This document shows positions 1 to 11,650 of a DNA stretch of 64,000 bases, piece by piece. Position 1 is the stretch's first letter; each line of letters opens with the position of its first letter. The notes beneath the pieces were generated by a model. It worked only from the letters and a program-made list of their open reading frames with translations. It made no database searches and was not told the DNA's origin. Origin of the DNA: Rhineura floridana (taxonomy: Eukaryota; Chordata; Lepidosauria; Squamata; Rhineuridae); assembly GCF_030035675.1 (NCBI RefSeq), contig NC_084482.1:218263943-218327942 (forward strand), given 5' to 3'. A program made the translations under genes and the position numbers.

Positions 1-208
1 CTGGAAAGATAAGGACGAAGACCCCCCCCATCATCTCTCATCTTACTCTGAACTAGGGATCTGGGATGAATGATGGTTAATTAGTACAACGGGGGAGGAA
101 AACTGACTATTCTACAACTACATTATTATTATACTGCAGAAAATTACAACTTATCTCTAATCTAAGCGGAGGCATCACTCAGCAGCTTCAGCCTGGAATT
201 CAGGGGCT

Positions 209-2391
209 ATGGTTCTTACCAGGCAGGCAACCAGGTTGCTGGGAGCAACTATCTTGACTGGCTCAACCTCCCCAAAGAAGAAAAGAACGAGACAAGCTGA
301 CATAAGCTCTTACTTTCCAAAGAAAGAAGATAGTAGGATTAATGGAGCTAGAAGTTCCTCTCCTCAACATGGCATTGAATTTGAGCATACGGACCCAGCC
401 CAACCGCAATCTATCCATGATTGGACTGTAGTCCACAATAAACGTGATTTATATTTATATGATAAGCCTCCCCTGGGAACAGACCTTGCAGCAGAAATTG
501 CCCTAATGGATACTTTCCCAGGAAAATCACTTGAAAAAAATCCAGGATTAGGTTGCACCTCACATTCTATATTACAAGTTCCAGAAATGGATGGTGAGTT
601 AAAGGAACCCCTTCGTGTGGAGGATAAGGAAGTTACAGCCTATGATTGGAATCTGAGCATTGATGAACGCTTAATACCTGCTGCCTCAACAATGACTGGC
701 AAAGTTTTTAGCCCTTTGAAAATCTCTTCTTTATCGAGGCAAACAGAAAGCAAGGAGGTAGAGAGTACCCATCCATCTGAATGGAAATTCCATCTGCTAC
801 TGCTGAATGATGAACTTGAACGAATTAAAAATTTCCTGACTGAAAGCTATGCTCTGCTAGTGGTGATAGCTGAATTTCACAAGTTCCACACCTGTGCCCA
901 TTGTTCTGATTCCTAAGGAAATGACAAAGCTGTAAAAGTTGGCCTTGACTCTAATACCAGGGTTGTTACCTCTAGCTATAAAAAGAAAGGAAATAAGTGC
1001 AAGACTAGCAAAACATTTAGCACTAAATGCACCAAGCGGGGCAAGAAAAAAAAACTTAACACCTAACCCCAAGGGGAAAGCAAATCTATCCTTAAAGCAG
1101 CAGAAAGGATTAAACTTTAAGAAACTTTTTAAGATTATGGAAGAAACTCAACAGCCCCCCGTTAAGCTGGCAAAGACACAAAAATCAAGTTCGCAGACTG
1201 GCAAGATACAACCTACAGTAATTGACTTAAGCCCCAGCTGTGATCCGCTCTTGCCTCCTTCCGTTCCAGAAGTTGTAGCTCCACTTCAAGTAGCATGCTT
1301 GACTACGGAAATGGACAGTGGGGTTTTAAGCAAGGAAATACAAGACCCGTGGCAGCATGCATTGAATGAACTGAACACCAATAAGCCACCGTATGGTAGG
1401 ATGCTTCATAAACCTCTTCCATTAACTCAGCAAAAATGGGAACTGGAACTAAGTCGCTGCAAGTTAATTTTCTCTATCCCAAACCGAGGGGCATGCTGAC
1501 TCCTTGGCAACGCAAAGCGCATATACAACAATTGATAAGCAAGATTGCTCCAGATTGTGGCTTGATTGATGATATCACAGAGATCGAATATCTTTTTTAT
1601 GATTATAAAAATGCTAGAGCAGTAGTGACCTTTGGGAGTTGGCCATCTTTGATGCGTCTTTACAAGGTTAAAGATCAGTTTTGGCATATAGGCATATGTA
1701 TTAGTAGGCTATTTGTGAACCAGAAACCGTTGCATTTATTCAGCAAACTCCAGAACTGCGAGCCAGAGAACAACATAAGAAAATTTCCTCAGCTTCTGGA
1801 AGGGCCTTTGTTTAAAGTACATCCGTTGCCTGAGGAACATTATACTCAACAGCAAAACCCCTTTCTTCCTACTTTTGATCCAACCTTGGAAGAAAAAGAT
1901 CTTATAAAATCGTTCCATGCCTTGCCTACAAGATCTCAGAAAGAGATTATTGACAGACTAACACTTTTAAGAAATACCCTTGTCCACGTTTTAGATCTAG
2001 ATAAGACTCTTGACCCCTTCGGAATTACAGAATCTGCTCAAACCAAACCGGGATCTATAACGGAAACTTATCAACAAAATTCACTCGACCACCTGGTCCA
2101 GATGTCCCAACCATCTAAGGATTCTACCCCCTCATCATTAAGGGACTATGTTCATTACTTGCCCAACAATTCTGAAGAGCTGGTGACTCATCCTAAAATA
2201 CCCCCATCAAACCCCAAGCATGTCATACCAAAGGAAGATGAGTGGCTACGCTTTAGGAGCTAGGCCATGCTCTGGTTCGGCCTTTAAAAATTCCCTCTAA
2301 TACGAAGTCATTGCCTCAGCCCCCTGTTAAATCTGGAGCCGCATTTCTGGATAAGGATGACGTGCTTGATCAGATTATAGAGCAAGACTGA
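209..2391 (+). pseudogene. LINE ORF1 (RNA-binding protein) with NLS and PIP-box-like N-terminus
   Basis: The reading starts at ATG 209. Residues 22-28 are a basic cluster (PKKKRTR) like the SV40 nuclear signal. Residues 29-36 are QADISSYF (bases 293-316), which fits the PCNA-binding consensus Q-x-x-I/L/M-x-x-aromatic-aromatic, followed by PKK. A predicted helical segment (ELERIKNFLTESYALL) lies near residues 205-225. A domain around 1,450-1,740 with KNARAVVTF resembles an RRM with an RNP1-like strand. The frame stays open to a stop at 914-916, then moves to another frame from 939 and back by 1,436, so at least two frameshifts break it; the tail to about 2,391 is in yet another frame. The same order (basic/PIP region, helix, RRM-like domain) is seen in the minus-strand LINE at 8.9-11.65 kb. 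Confidence 0.7.
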
Positions 2392-2447
2392 CAGTCTCCC
2401 TTTGTTCAAGATAATCCCACCAGATCTTTACAGTATCGAACTCGACA

Positions 2448-5400
2448 ACCTCGTCAATGGGGAGGATTGGGACTGAAATTAGACCAGATTAGAATCTTAT
2501 CATGGAATGTTGCAGGCTGGTTTTCCAAATTACAATGCCCTGGGTTTAAGGAATTTTTAAGATCACATGATGTAATTTGTATGCAGGAAACCTGGTCTAC
2601 AAAAAGTATTTTCTTGGATGGCTTTTCAGCCTTGGAGCTACCCGCGAAGCCCGCAAATAGAAGAGGTAGACCCAAGGCCGGTCTAGCAATTATGCCTTCT
2701 ACCTCTTTAAGTATGAGCGTTAAGAAACTTTCCCCTTGTGGCAACCTAGCTATCACGGGTCTAATAGAACTTAGAGCAACCATTCTTTTATTAATAAATG
2801 TATACATCCCGCCTTACCGCCACAAACGGGAAATAGCACTATCCTGGGATCAGCTGGAAAATTACATAGCTGACTTAGAAATGCAATATCCCAAGGCGCA
2901 ATTAATAGTAATGGGAGACCTGAACGCTAGGATTGGTCCAAATAACGATGCCCTGGCTGAATCTCCATTATGGGGGGCGATGGAGGTTGAAAATGTTATC
3001 CCAGAGTATGGTCAATGCTCAAAAGACCAGAAGGTAAACTATGCGGGAATACACTTGATCCAACTGGCGGCCCACTTGAATTTGACAATTATAAACGGAC
3101 ACATGAAGGCAGATGCCTTAGCAGAGTATACTTACATTTCGGGATGTGGAAGCAGTGTAGTGGATTATGTGCTGACTTTCCCCCCTTTGCTCAATCAGAT
3201 CGCCAACTTTCTAGTAAGTGACAGGCTGGAAAGTGACTGTCTCCCTTTGATCTGTACTTTGACAGCAATAGGAGGGGGACATCTGGCTACTATTCCTTTC
3301 TGCGATCTTCACTATAAAAGACTCCATTGGAATGAAAAGATCTCTTTAAAGATGACCAGTTTCTTAGACTCTTCCCAGGGTTTAAACCTAAGATCCCGTA
3401 TAGCAAATGCTAATGAAATATCTGTTGCTTTACTTGATTACTCTACTTTGACTTCAGCTTTGGAAAATGCTGTTAAAACTACTATGTCACGTCACTCCTG
3501 CCGCCCAACTAAACAGTCCCCTTCCAGTTGGTTTGACAAGGAATGCTGGGAGGTCAGGCAAAAGTTGAGAAGTCTCTATATTAATTATAGGAATGCTAAA
3601 GCAAGCCTTCCACCTGAATATTATTCAGTCAAAAAGAAATACAAACAGCTAATTGTCTATAAAAAGAGACAAGCTATTCAAGAAGGATGGAAGACTTTAA
3701 TTAATGCCTCCTTAAATAACAACTCAAAGCTATTCTGGTCCCTAGTCACTGACGCCTTGGGTTCTTCCTCCTCCTCGCAGTGTGCCATCTCTCCTGCCAT
3801 GTGGGAGCACCATTTTACAGTATTGTTTGCGAATCTTGGGGATAATCCCTTCAGAGCTTCTACTTGGGTACAGCCCAATTCATTACCAGCCTGGCCCCCT
3901 ATAGAAGGAAGTAGCTACCCTGATCTCCAATTTAAAACCTGGTAAGGCGCCAGGGATAGATACTATACTACCTGAATTGCTAAAGTCAAACACTCAATGG
4001 TGGGCCCCATTGCTTGCTAATCTATTTACCAAAATTAATCTTACTGGCAAGCTCCCTTCAGCTTGGCTCCAGGCGGTGGTTATTCCGGTATTTAAGAAAG
4101 GAGATAGAGGTGATCCCACCAACTACAGGCCTATTAGCCTCCTCTCAGTTGTGAGTAAGATCTATGCTAGTGTCTTAAATATCAAATTACAAGCCTGGAT
4201 TGAGGAGGAGGACATCCTGGGGTGGGAGCAGGCAGGTTTTCGAAAGAGTAGATCTACCATTGACTATTGCCTAGTTTTATGACATCTGGCTGAGAAATAC
4301 ATGAGTGGCTCTAACAAGGGCCTTTCTGCCACTTTTATGGACCTCAAGACTGCTTTCGACTCGGTCCCTAGAGATCTATTATGGGCCAAACTGTCACAAA
4401 CCTCAATAGATATGCGACTTTTATATCTGATAAATTGTCTCTATCAGTGCAGCTCGATCCGTGTCCGATGTGGGGCACATGATGGTCTTCTAAATCTATT
4501 CCTGTCAATGTAGGGGTGTGCCAAGGTTGCGTCCTGGCTCCCACCCTTTTTAATCTTTTTCTCAACGACCTGAGCAGTTACTGCCTTGCAGATAATCTCA
4601 ATTCCCCGAAATTGGCAGAGGTGAGATGCCCTATACTGCTTTATGCAGATGACGTGGTCCTATTATCTTATTCAAAAGGTGGCCTTAAACGTCTCTTACG
4701 TGTTTTTACATTATATTGTAAAAAAAAGCCTACTTACCATCAATTATGCTAAATCAAAATCATGATATTCTCACATAGGTTTTCAAAAGAGCCATGGAGT
4801 ATAGGTCAGAAGATTGAGCAGGTCAGGCAAGATAGATATCTTGGAATTATATTCTCTTCTTCACTTTCCTGGTCTGCTCATATACAGGCTGCACCCTCAT
4901 CTGCCAATAATATTTCTAAAGCTACCACCTGCTTCTATTACACCAGGGGTGGCCAATACATTCCGACTGCCCTTCAAATATTTAAAGTAAAAATCCTCCC
5001 GCAGCTTTTATATGACATCCCTATATGGGTATCGAGTTTCAGCGCTAAAGTTGAGGCAGTACTTTCACGCTTTTTGCGCTCCATATTTGGGCTGCCACGC
5101 TGTGCATCTGCTGCGGGACTCCGACTCGAAGCGGGTTTTACATCAATTGAGTGTTCAGCCTGGCTCCTGGCCTTTAGATTTTGGACTAAAGTGGCCTATG
5201 CAGGACCCCCTCTAGGGTATTTACATCTAATATGGAGAGATTCCTTCATAAGTTCCTGGTCCAAAATTTTCAATGAGAAGATAAAGTGTCTTGGCCTCTC
5301 ATTGGATCTTCTGACTACTTGGGACCGGAAGGAAGCAAATCACATCATTGGCCAGCGGATTAGGGACATAGACCTGCAGTACTCAATGTCCGGTGCACAA

Positions 5401-5776
5401 ACATCATGTTCACCGCTTTATTTTGGTCTGAGTTTCCTCTTCCCAAATCCTGCGGCCTACCTCGAAAAATTGACTCTATCGCAATATTCTTGTTCACTAG
5501 AGCCAGATTTAACTGCCTCCAATCTGCGATTCTTGTTGGCCGTTTCCAGGGAATTTCCCAGGAAAGGCATTTCTGTAAGCCAGGGGAGACTGAAACCATC
5601 GATCACGTTTTATTTGTGAGTTATACAAGGATGCTCGTATCAAACTGATTCTCCCAATTACTAAAACTTTCCCAGGTAGACCTATTGAGTGGCTATTGCA
5701 TTACCTTCTATCCGACAAGGATAAGGCCATTACTCAATCAGTCACAAAGTTTCTTAGTATAGCTCAGATTTTATGA
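2448..5776 (+). pseudogene. LINE ORF2: endonuclease and reverse transcriptase
   Basis: The endonuclease comes first: ILSWNVAGW near 2,495, MQETW near 2,580, GDLNARIG near 2,915 and a VVDYVL segment near 3,160. The reverse transcriptase follows: NYRPISLLS near 4,125, a GFRKSRST motif near 4,240, FMDLKTAFDSVPR near 4,335, QGCVLAP near 4,525, and the catalytic YADD in LLYADDVVLLS near 4,640. A later part (about 4,780-5,620) matches the conserved region that follows RT in these LINEs, and the end shows a C-x-x-GE-x-E-x-x-DHVLF knuckle-like motif. Breaks include a frame change near 3,930, a TGA at 4,280-4,282 and frame changes near 4,490-4,510 and 4,750. No clear ATG begins the ORF; it may start by reinitiation after ORF1. 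Confidence 0.8.
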
Positions 5777-5936
5777 AAAAGGAAAGTCGGTGCTAGTTCA
5801 AATTTATAAGCAAAGCATTATTGTTGATACTGTATTGAGTTTTAACTTGTTGGGGAAATTGTTTAAATCGCTTGTATTGTGGGTCATTGACTGCATAATA
5901 AGATTTGATTTGATTGAAAAACAATTTCAAACCCAA

Positions 5937-6615
5937 TAGATCTATAAACTAGGATGAGAATCTCCACTTTAAAAGCTTCCTCCTATAAACCAGCTACAGA
6001 TCCTATTTCTGAGGAGCTTGTGGAAGGGATCAGCTGAACTAGTGTCCCAGGTCTGGCATTGTCCCTTGCATTAAGGAGAGAGTGGTGCCCTGGGGGAGAA
6101 AAACTAAAGACTCTCCTTCTCTCCTTCATAGATGGATGCAATCACAGTTTGAGATATTTTTTCAACAGCAACTATGCAACTGTTTTTTCCACGTTCAAAA
6201 TCATGTAGGCAATCACAGACTTAGGCAAGTGCAATGCATCTGGGGAATCAATTTAACTCCAGGGACTTTTTTTTCCTGGTACCTGGCATAACTTCATCAC
6301 ATCCCTAGAACGACCTCCTTCCTGCTGTGCTCGTCAGATGATTTCACTCAAGGAAGGGAGACTCAAGGAAAGGGCACGAGACATCCTTGTGGACTCCTGA
6401 TGATTTGTTTCGCTCAAGGGCTGGACTGCCTTCAACCAGTCAGGCTGAAAGGGATGCATATTGATCTGTTCTTCTTTGTTTCTCCACAGGGGAGTCTGTG
6501 CATCCATGTATTTTTGAAGCAGCAAAGACCAGTAAAGCTGCCATTTCCCCATGTCTCAAAAACTGATTTTGTTCAGAAGCAAAAGGATATTTACCTTGCA
6601 ACAAGCATATATCCT
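5937..6615. repeat. Ancient tandem duplication, unit 1
   Basis: This stretch is similar over its length to 6,785-7,565 and lies in the same orientation. Shared landmarks are a block ending in gatggatgcaatcac, one with ggcaatcacagacttaggca, and one with tgaagcagcaaagac. Identity looks to be about three quarters by eye, so the duplication is old. No protein family was recognised in either unit. A spacer of about 170 bases separates the two units. Confidence 0.6.
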
Positions 6616-6784
6616 CCCCACTCCCCCATAGAAACATAGTTTTTCGGTAAGTAATTATGTGCAGATCAATGTTATGCTTCCTCACTTCTTTCTCTCTCAC
6701 TCCCCATGAAACATCCCAAACAATTAATAACGAAAACATCAGGAAAAAAAACATTCACAATAAAAGCAGATATAAAAACAATTT

Positions 6785-7565
6785 GGAAGCCAGTACAGAC
6801 ACAAACCGGGATTAGGATCTCCATTTAAAAAGTTTCCTCCTGTTTACCAGTGACAGATACTATTTCAGGGAAGCCTATGGAAGGGACCAGCAGAATTAGA
6901 CTGCCAGGTCTGGCACTGCCCTTGCCTTGAGACTGAAGAGAGAAGGGTTCCCTCGGGGGGGGGGAATAAAGACAAGGCCCCTCTCCTTTTGCACATCTCT
7001 GCTTCGTAGATGGATGCAATCAGTTTGAGGGAACACCTTTTAAACAAGAACTATGCAAGTCAAGTTTTCCAGGTTGAAAATAATGTAGGCAATTGCAGCC
7101 TTAGGCAAGTGCAATGTGTCTGGGGACACAATATAGCTCCAGTGACTTTTTTCCTCTGGTACCTACCAAAACTTCACCACATCTGTAGGACGACCTCCTC
7201 GAGTGAAAGCACATCACTTGATTTCACTCAAGGAAGGGAGACTCCAGGAAAGGGCACAAGACATCTTCGTGGCCTCCTGATGGTTTGTTTCACTCAGGAG
7301 GCACACTGCCCATGACTAGTCAGGCTGAAAAGGATGCATGTTGATCTATTCTTCCTGTTTTAGCTCAGGGGAATCTGTGCATCCACATATTTTTGAAGCA
7401 GCAAAGACGAGTAAGGCTACACAGCCTTTGCTGCAATTTCCCAATACCTCACAAACCTTTTGGGGAAAGATTTAATGTGCTCATCCTCTCTCACACAACA
7501 GAGTGTGCATCTCCCAATTTTGTTAAGAGGCAAATGGATGCTGGCCTTACAAGAAGGATTACATA
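6785..7565. repeat. Ancient tandem duplication, unit 2
   Basis: This is the second copy of the unit at 5,937-6,615, in the same order and orientation, with extra bases near its right end. It lies directly upstream of the V2R exon, so it may be intronic sequence of that receptor gene that duplicated in place. No coding function was seen. Confidence 0.6.
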
Positions 7566-7697
7566 CCATTATTTGGGGATCAGCCCTTGTGAGATTTGCT
7601 TGAAATTCACAACATAAATAAATGCAATTTTTTGTTTGCACTGAGTAGTGATTAGCTGTTGAGTGTAACATAACGTTTTTTCCCCCGCCTCCTTCAG

Positions 7698-7851
7698 ATT
7701 TTCAAGTAGGAAACACTGGCACATCTTGTCCTTCATGTTCAACATCCAGGAGATCAACCGGAATCCCAGGCTCTTACCCAACATTACCCTGGGCTACACC
7801 CTCTATGAGAATGATTTTGATGCAAGGGTGACTTCTGATGCCATGCTAGAT
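7698..7851 (+). pseudogene. Vomeronasal type-2 receptor (V2R) exon fragment
   Basis: A pyrimidine-rich tract and AG at 7,696-7,697 form a good splice acceptor. The exon opens in phase 1 and reads [19 protein letters not shown], then [19 protein letters not shown] and VTSDAMLD. This is the start of the extracellular Venus-flytrap ligand-binding domain of class C vomeronasal receptors; EIN-x-NP-x-LLPN-x-TLGY is highly typical. In the family this exon runs on for several hundred bases, but here it stops at about 7,851, where Gypsy LTR sequence begins. No other V2R exon was found in the window. It is therefore a broken fragment or lone exon, most likely a pseudogene. Family assignment is firm; the subtype is not known. 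Confidence 0.85.
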
Positions 7852-8850
7852 GGGGTAACTCTGAGCCCAGAAAACTTGCCAAGGATTACAGAAAGCAAGA
7901 GCCAAGCAGATAGTCCTTGCTCTGAAGCCTTTAGGCAAAATACCCAATTCACACAGTAGTCGTGGTCAGTGGCCAAGGTACCGGTTCAGAGCCAGCCCTC
8001 TCCTGAATGAACACACACTGGTAAATAGAAATAACTTTATTAAAGAATAAAAGAGGTGCGCAGTTACAGCAGCAAAATAGTTCCTTAATATCAACACCCA
8101 AAAGGAGCAAGGTAAAACAGAGAGTTCAGTCCCAACAGAAAAACAAGAAAGCTATCTAGCTTAGTGTATACTTACACATGGGTAGACAGTTGCACAGTCC
8201 CCCTCTCCTCAGAGAGAGGAACAGTCAGGATACTTGATGCAAAATGGAACCTCAGCAAGCAACATCAGATAGGCATGATGGGACCCAGGAGAGGAACAAA
8301 AGCTAAGGTTTGAGCCCCATACTTAGGGCAAACTCCCCAGCAAGAGGCCGGATCCAATTAACCAATCAGGAAATTTCTTCATGGAATAAGGGCCCATCAG
8401 TCACCAGCGAAATGGAACATCCTCCCTAAAATTTCCCAGACTTTACTACCTTGTTGGAGCCAGGCTTCTAGGGATAAGGGGGTGTTAGGGTGGACCTCTG
8501 ATTACTCACAGCTGGGAAATAAAACTGCCAACTCATAGCTCTAATATAGAAGCCAAATGTTAACCTGTTAAGATCCCACATTAACAAATGAAACACAATT
8601 CTTTCCTACTCAACCATCTTGAATTCAGGTTTTCATGACGTTCCCCTTTGAAAGATGACATTAGAGGTTCAACACCTCTTATTTCATCACTGCTCCAAGT
8701 GAAAATGGTCAGTAAGTAGACTAACAAAACTTTCTCCAACAAATTATTAAATGTAAATCCCCAAGCGTGATATGTTACTTCTAACCTATGCGTTCTGAAA
8801 AGATAAAATTCAAAAATCCTTACCAAAAACAGGAAAAACCTATTAAAATA
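7852..8850 (-). mobile_element. Gypsy LTR fossil (partial LTR plus short internal stretch)
   Basis: From about 7,852 the sequence matches the split solo LTR at 35.8-37.85 kb (shared start near ctctgagcccag, shared end near ttcatgac at about 8,639). Beyond 8,640 it resembles the internal sequence next to the 3' LTR of the young Gypsy element at 43.3-49.4 kb. It is an incomplete fossil of the same broad LTR family, minus orientation, and it interrupts the V2R exon. It is older than the 43.3 kb copy. Confidence 0.65.
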
Positions 8851-8864
8851 TCATAGGAATAAAA

Positions 8865-11650
8865 GGTTTCTAAAAATTGATCTAACTGGGCATAAAAGTG
8901 AATAGGCATTGAAATCTCCCCCAATAAGCACTTGCATGCTGGAGGTGGTTTGTAATAAATCTCCAATGTAGGTTTCTAAGCTTTGCCATCTCAGTCTTAT
9001 TTGAGACCGGGGACCTTGAGGGGGGAGATATACATTTATGACTATCATATTGGCACATTTTAGTTTAACCATCACTGCTACTGCAAGTTGATCCAGGGAG
9101 GGAAGATTAGCGATTGAAACAGAAAGTCTAGTAGAGATCAGTATTGCTAAGACACCTCTAGGCCTGACCTTCTTGTCGCTGTGGGAGACATATAGCTGGT
9201 GAATGGTGTATCCATTTAATTCTATGTCATCTAAGGCCCAGGTCTCTTGTAGCATCAGAATATCAAAATTAAATAGGTAGTTGATGAAGGAGTTATCTCT
9301 GGTCTTTGACTTCCATCGTGAAAAGTTCATCTTTAAGTGGGCTCAATTTGCTAACATTAGATCGCACCGGATGAATGATGTCTATTTGAGGGAGCCTTAC
9401 CTTTTCTGGCTCTGTGTTACTTCCCAATTTGTCTCTTCCAAATATCTCATTGCCAGCCAATTTATACCGCTAAGTTGCCCCCGTTAATTACTTAACTAGT
9501 GCACTGTGATCTCCTTTGACTGGGTATGAGCCCGTGTCTGTTAGCATGGGGTTTATTTCTACTCAAACATCATCTCCTATCTCTTCTTACTCTTTGCTAG
9601 CAGATACCCCAACTGCAAGTTCTTGTCTTAGTTGGGGTATGTCATGTTTGCCAGCACTTATATTGTCGACAGTCGAGTGGCTGTGCTTGTTTTTCCTTTA
9701 GTCTGCTTCTTAATAAATCAAGTCTATTCAAGATCTCTGCCTGGTCAACAGTAGGCAACATTCAAAATGGGTGGGGGCTGAGTCTCTCAAAAATAATCCC
9801 TGGGAGCTTGGTTGCGTGTAAGATGAAGCAAAGTCTGGAGTCTGGTTTAAATCAATAAGGTGTTTGGAACAGTGCATGTCAACAGTACTTCTAGGATAAC
9901 CAGCTGGGACACTACATAAGGGAGCTGGGGGGGCCTGATTTTCAAAAAAACCTTGTGATCTCTAGATTACATTTGGAGAAAGCCTCCTTGGCTCTATAGA
10001 TGCAATCGGCTGTATCCCGGCCTTTAAAAGTGGCTATAGCCCAAGCTCTAATTCCATTAAAGTATAGGTATTCAACAAGAGTTATATCCTTTGGACTCAG
10101 CGTTCCTGACATCACTCTGTTTAAAATGTGTAGAAGATGTGGCGTGAGCTCCGGCTGTGTCAGTAAGCCATTTGGTTTAGGGTAATTAACAAGTGCCAGT
10201 TTTTGTGGTACTATCACTAAATTCCAGCTATTTCTCATTTGTTTAACTGGCTGTGGCTCCGTGCAATAGTGTGTGGGGCCCAACTTAGGGATGCAGGGAT
10301 CAACATCATACTTTCCCGCATTAGCGCTGAGTGCATTTGCCCATGGGTCCTGCTTCTCTTCCAGCTTAGGTGCCTTGTTGACTTTATTTTCTGATTGATG
10401 TTCACCCCTGACTTCTTCCTCATCTATCGGCTGCTGAATTTGATCCTATTTTCTTTTTTCCCTTAGGAGCCGTCTGGGTGGTCTTGGTAGGATCTGGGTT
10501 TATCTTGCTGTCTAGCAGTTTAACCAGTCTCTCTAAATGTTTATTCCAGCAACAATTGGCTTTTCTCTCTCGCTTTTTAATGTTTTTAATATTCTTACTT
10601 GTCTTTAGTTTTAAGCACTCCCCTTTTAGGCCCTCTTTATTGGCATCTTTAGTATGGGTTTCTGCTGTTTTCTTGGTCGTTATCCCAACCAGAGTGCTGC
10701 AGCTTTTGGTTTCTTTTGTCCAGGGTCCCCTCCCTGAAACTCTATAGTTCTTGGCCATTGTTGTTAACAAATCGTTACTTTCTGAGAGGAAGTTTTTAAT
10801 GTGACCCAATTCCTGACAAATCATGGAGAGCCATCGCTTAGTTAGGGAATCACCTTGTGTTGTTGCTTCTGTTTGAGTGGAGGTGGGTTTGTGTCTCAGG
10901 CTTGGGACGTTGCCGTCGAACTCGAGGATCTCCCTCTGCATATAGTGGTCCATCAGCTCAGCCTCAGGTTTGTCTTGTTGGCTCAGCAACAACCATCTGT
11001 TGGAAGTCCTTTGTGGTTGGCATGTGTTCTGCTAGGGCCAACTCTGAGGCTAGGTCTATCGATGGCCTAGTAGAGCTAGGCTCTTGTTTTGTCCCTTTCA
11101 GATCTACTGACCAGTCCAGCATGGCTTGCATAGGTCGCATAGATGATACTGTATCCTGCTTTAACTCACACAGCTCAGTGCGGTTCTCCTTCTCCCCCTC
11201 TAGCTTGAAGAACTGAGTGGTTTTAAATTGCCTTCTCTGTGTATCAGGAGGACTGCGCTGCAGGTTGGGAGTAATCCCCAGGTCTCTGCACTTTTTCCTG
11301 GTGAGCATGATATTCTGCCACCCCTTAATGGGGACATAATTAAGATAGACATCTGAAATCTTGACAGGAGCTGAGGTAAATTATGGGTCCAGATCTTCAG
11401 ATTAAAGACGGGGACGTTCTAAACTGGCAGCAGAGTGGATAATTTACACAACCTCTCTTGCCATAAACTGCAACAGTCCTGTTCCGATAAAGGCTTTGGC
11501 AAGAGCCTCCTCTGCTAAAGAAACTTGAGGAGGGGGGATGTAGAGACAAAGTCAAACCTCTCCCCAGCTGGGGTAGACTATAAGAACTAATCTTCACGTC
11601 CAGCAGGAAGCAAGAACAAACATTCAAAAGCCGAGGCAAAAACAAATCTC
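8865..11650 (-). mobile_element. 5' part of a second LINE related to the 1-5.9 kb element
   Basis: Read on the minus strand, this holds a 5' leader (about 11,650-11,310), an ORF1 region (11,308 to about 9,940) and the start of ORF2. The endonuclease part lies at about 9,360-8,870 and shows LMLQETW, MIVINVYLPP and IGGDFNA. The copy ends just after GDFNA, where it abuts the Gypsy fossil, so reverse transcriptase is absent. Protein similarity to the first LINE is modest but colinear, so the two are different families of one clade. Several frame changes break ORF1. Confidence 0.75.
9942..11308 (-). pseudogene. LINE ORF1 with degenerate PIP-box-like motif
   Basis: The protein starts MLTRKKCRDLG. 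Residues 27-34 read QFKTTQFF (bases 11,207-11,230), a match to the PIP-box spacing with Thr in the position that is normally Ile, Leu or Met. Later segments show ELGHIKNFLSESNDLL (about 10,800), the counterpart of the helix in the first LINE, and an RRM-like part (about 10,215-9,945) with NYPKPNGLLT and AWAIATFKG. The coding parts fall in several frames (11,308-10,964; 10,992-10,420; 10,423-10,235; 10,283-9,942), so it is a pseudogene. A lysine-rich middle around 10,450-10,650 fits a nucleic-acid-binding role. Confidence 0.65.

Larger units (their letters stand above)
1..5925 (+). mobile_element. Nearly full-length dead LINE, I/Jockey-like group (possibly Vingi)
   Basis: The sequence holds a 5' leader (1-208), an ORF1 region (about 209-2391) and an ORF2 region (about 2448-5776). 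It ends in a short AT-rich tail with repeated GATTT at about 5,905-5,925. ORF2 has an APE-type endonuclease followed by a reverse transcriptase and a C-terminal zinc-knuckle-like segment, and no RNase H was recognised. That combination fits RNase H-lacking I-group LINEs such as Vingi, but the clade is a judgement from motif style, not from a tree. The copy cannot be active: ORF1 and ORF2 both change frame several times. The true 5' end may lie just outside the window. Confidence 0.8.

Noticed and set aside
5937-7565. Vomeronasal receptor exon 1 inside the tandem units
   Set aside because: Short open frames (for example at 7,010-7,315) have no V2R signal-peptide or domain match.
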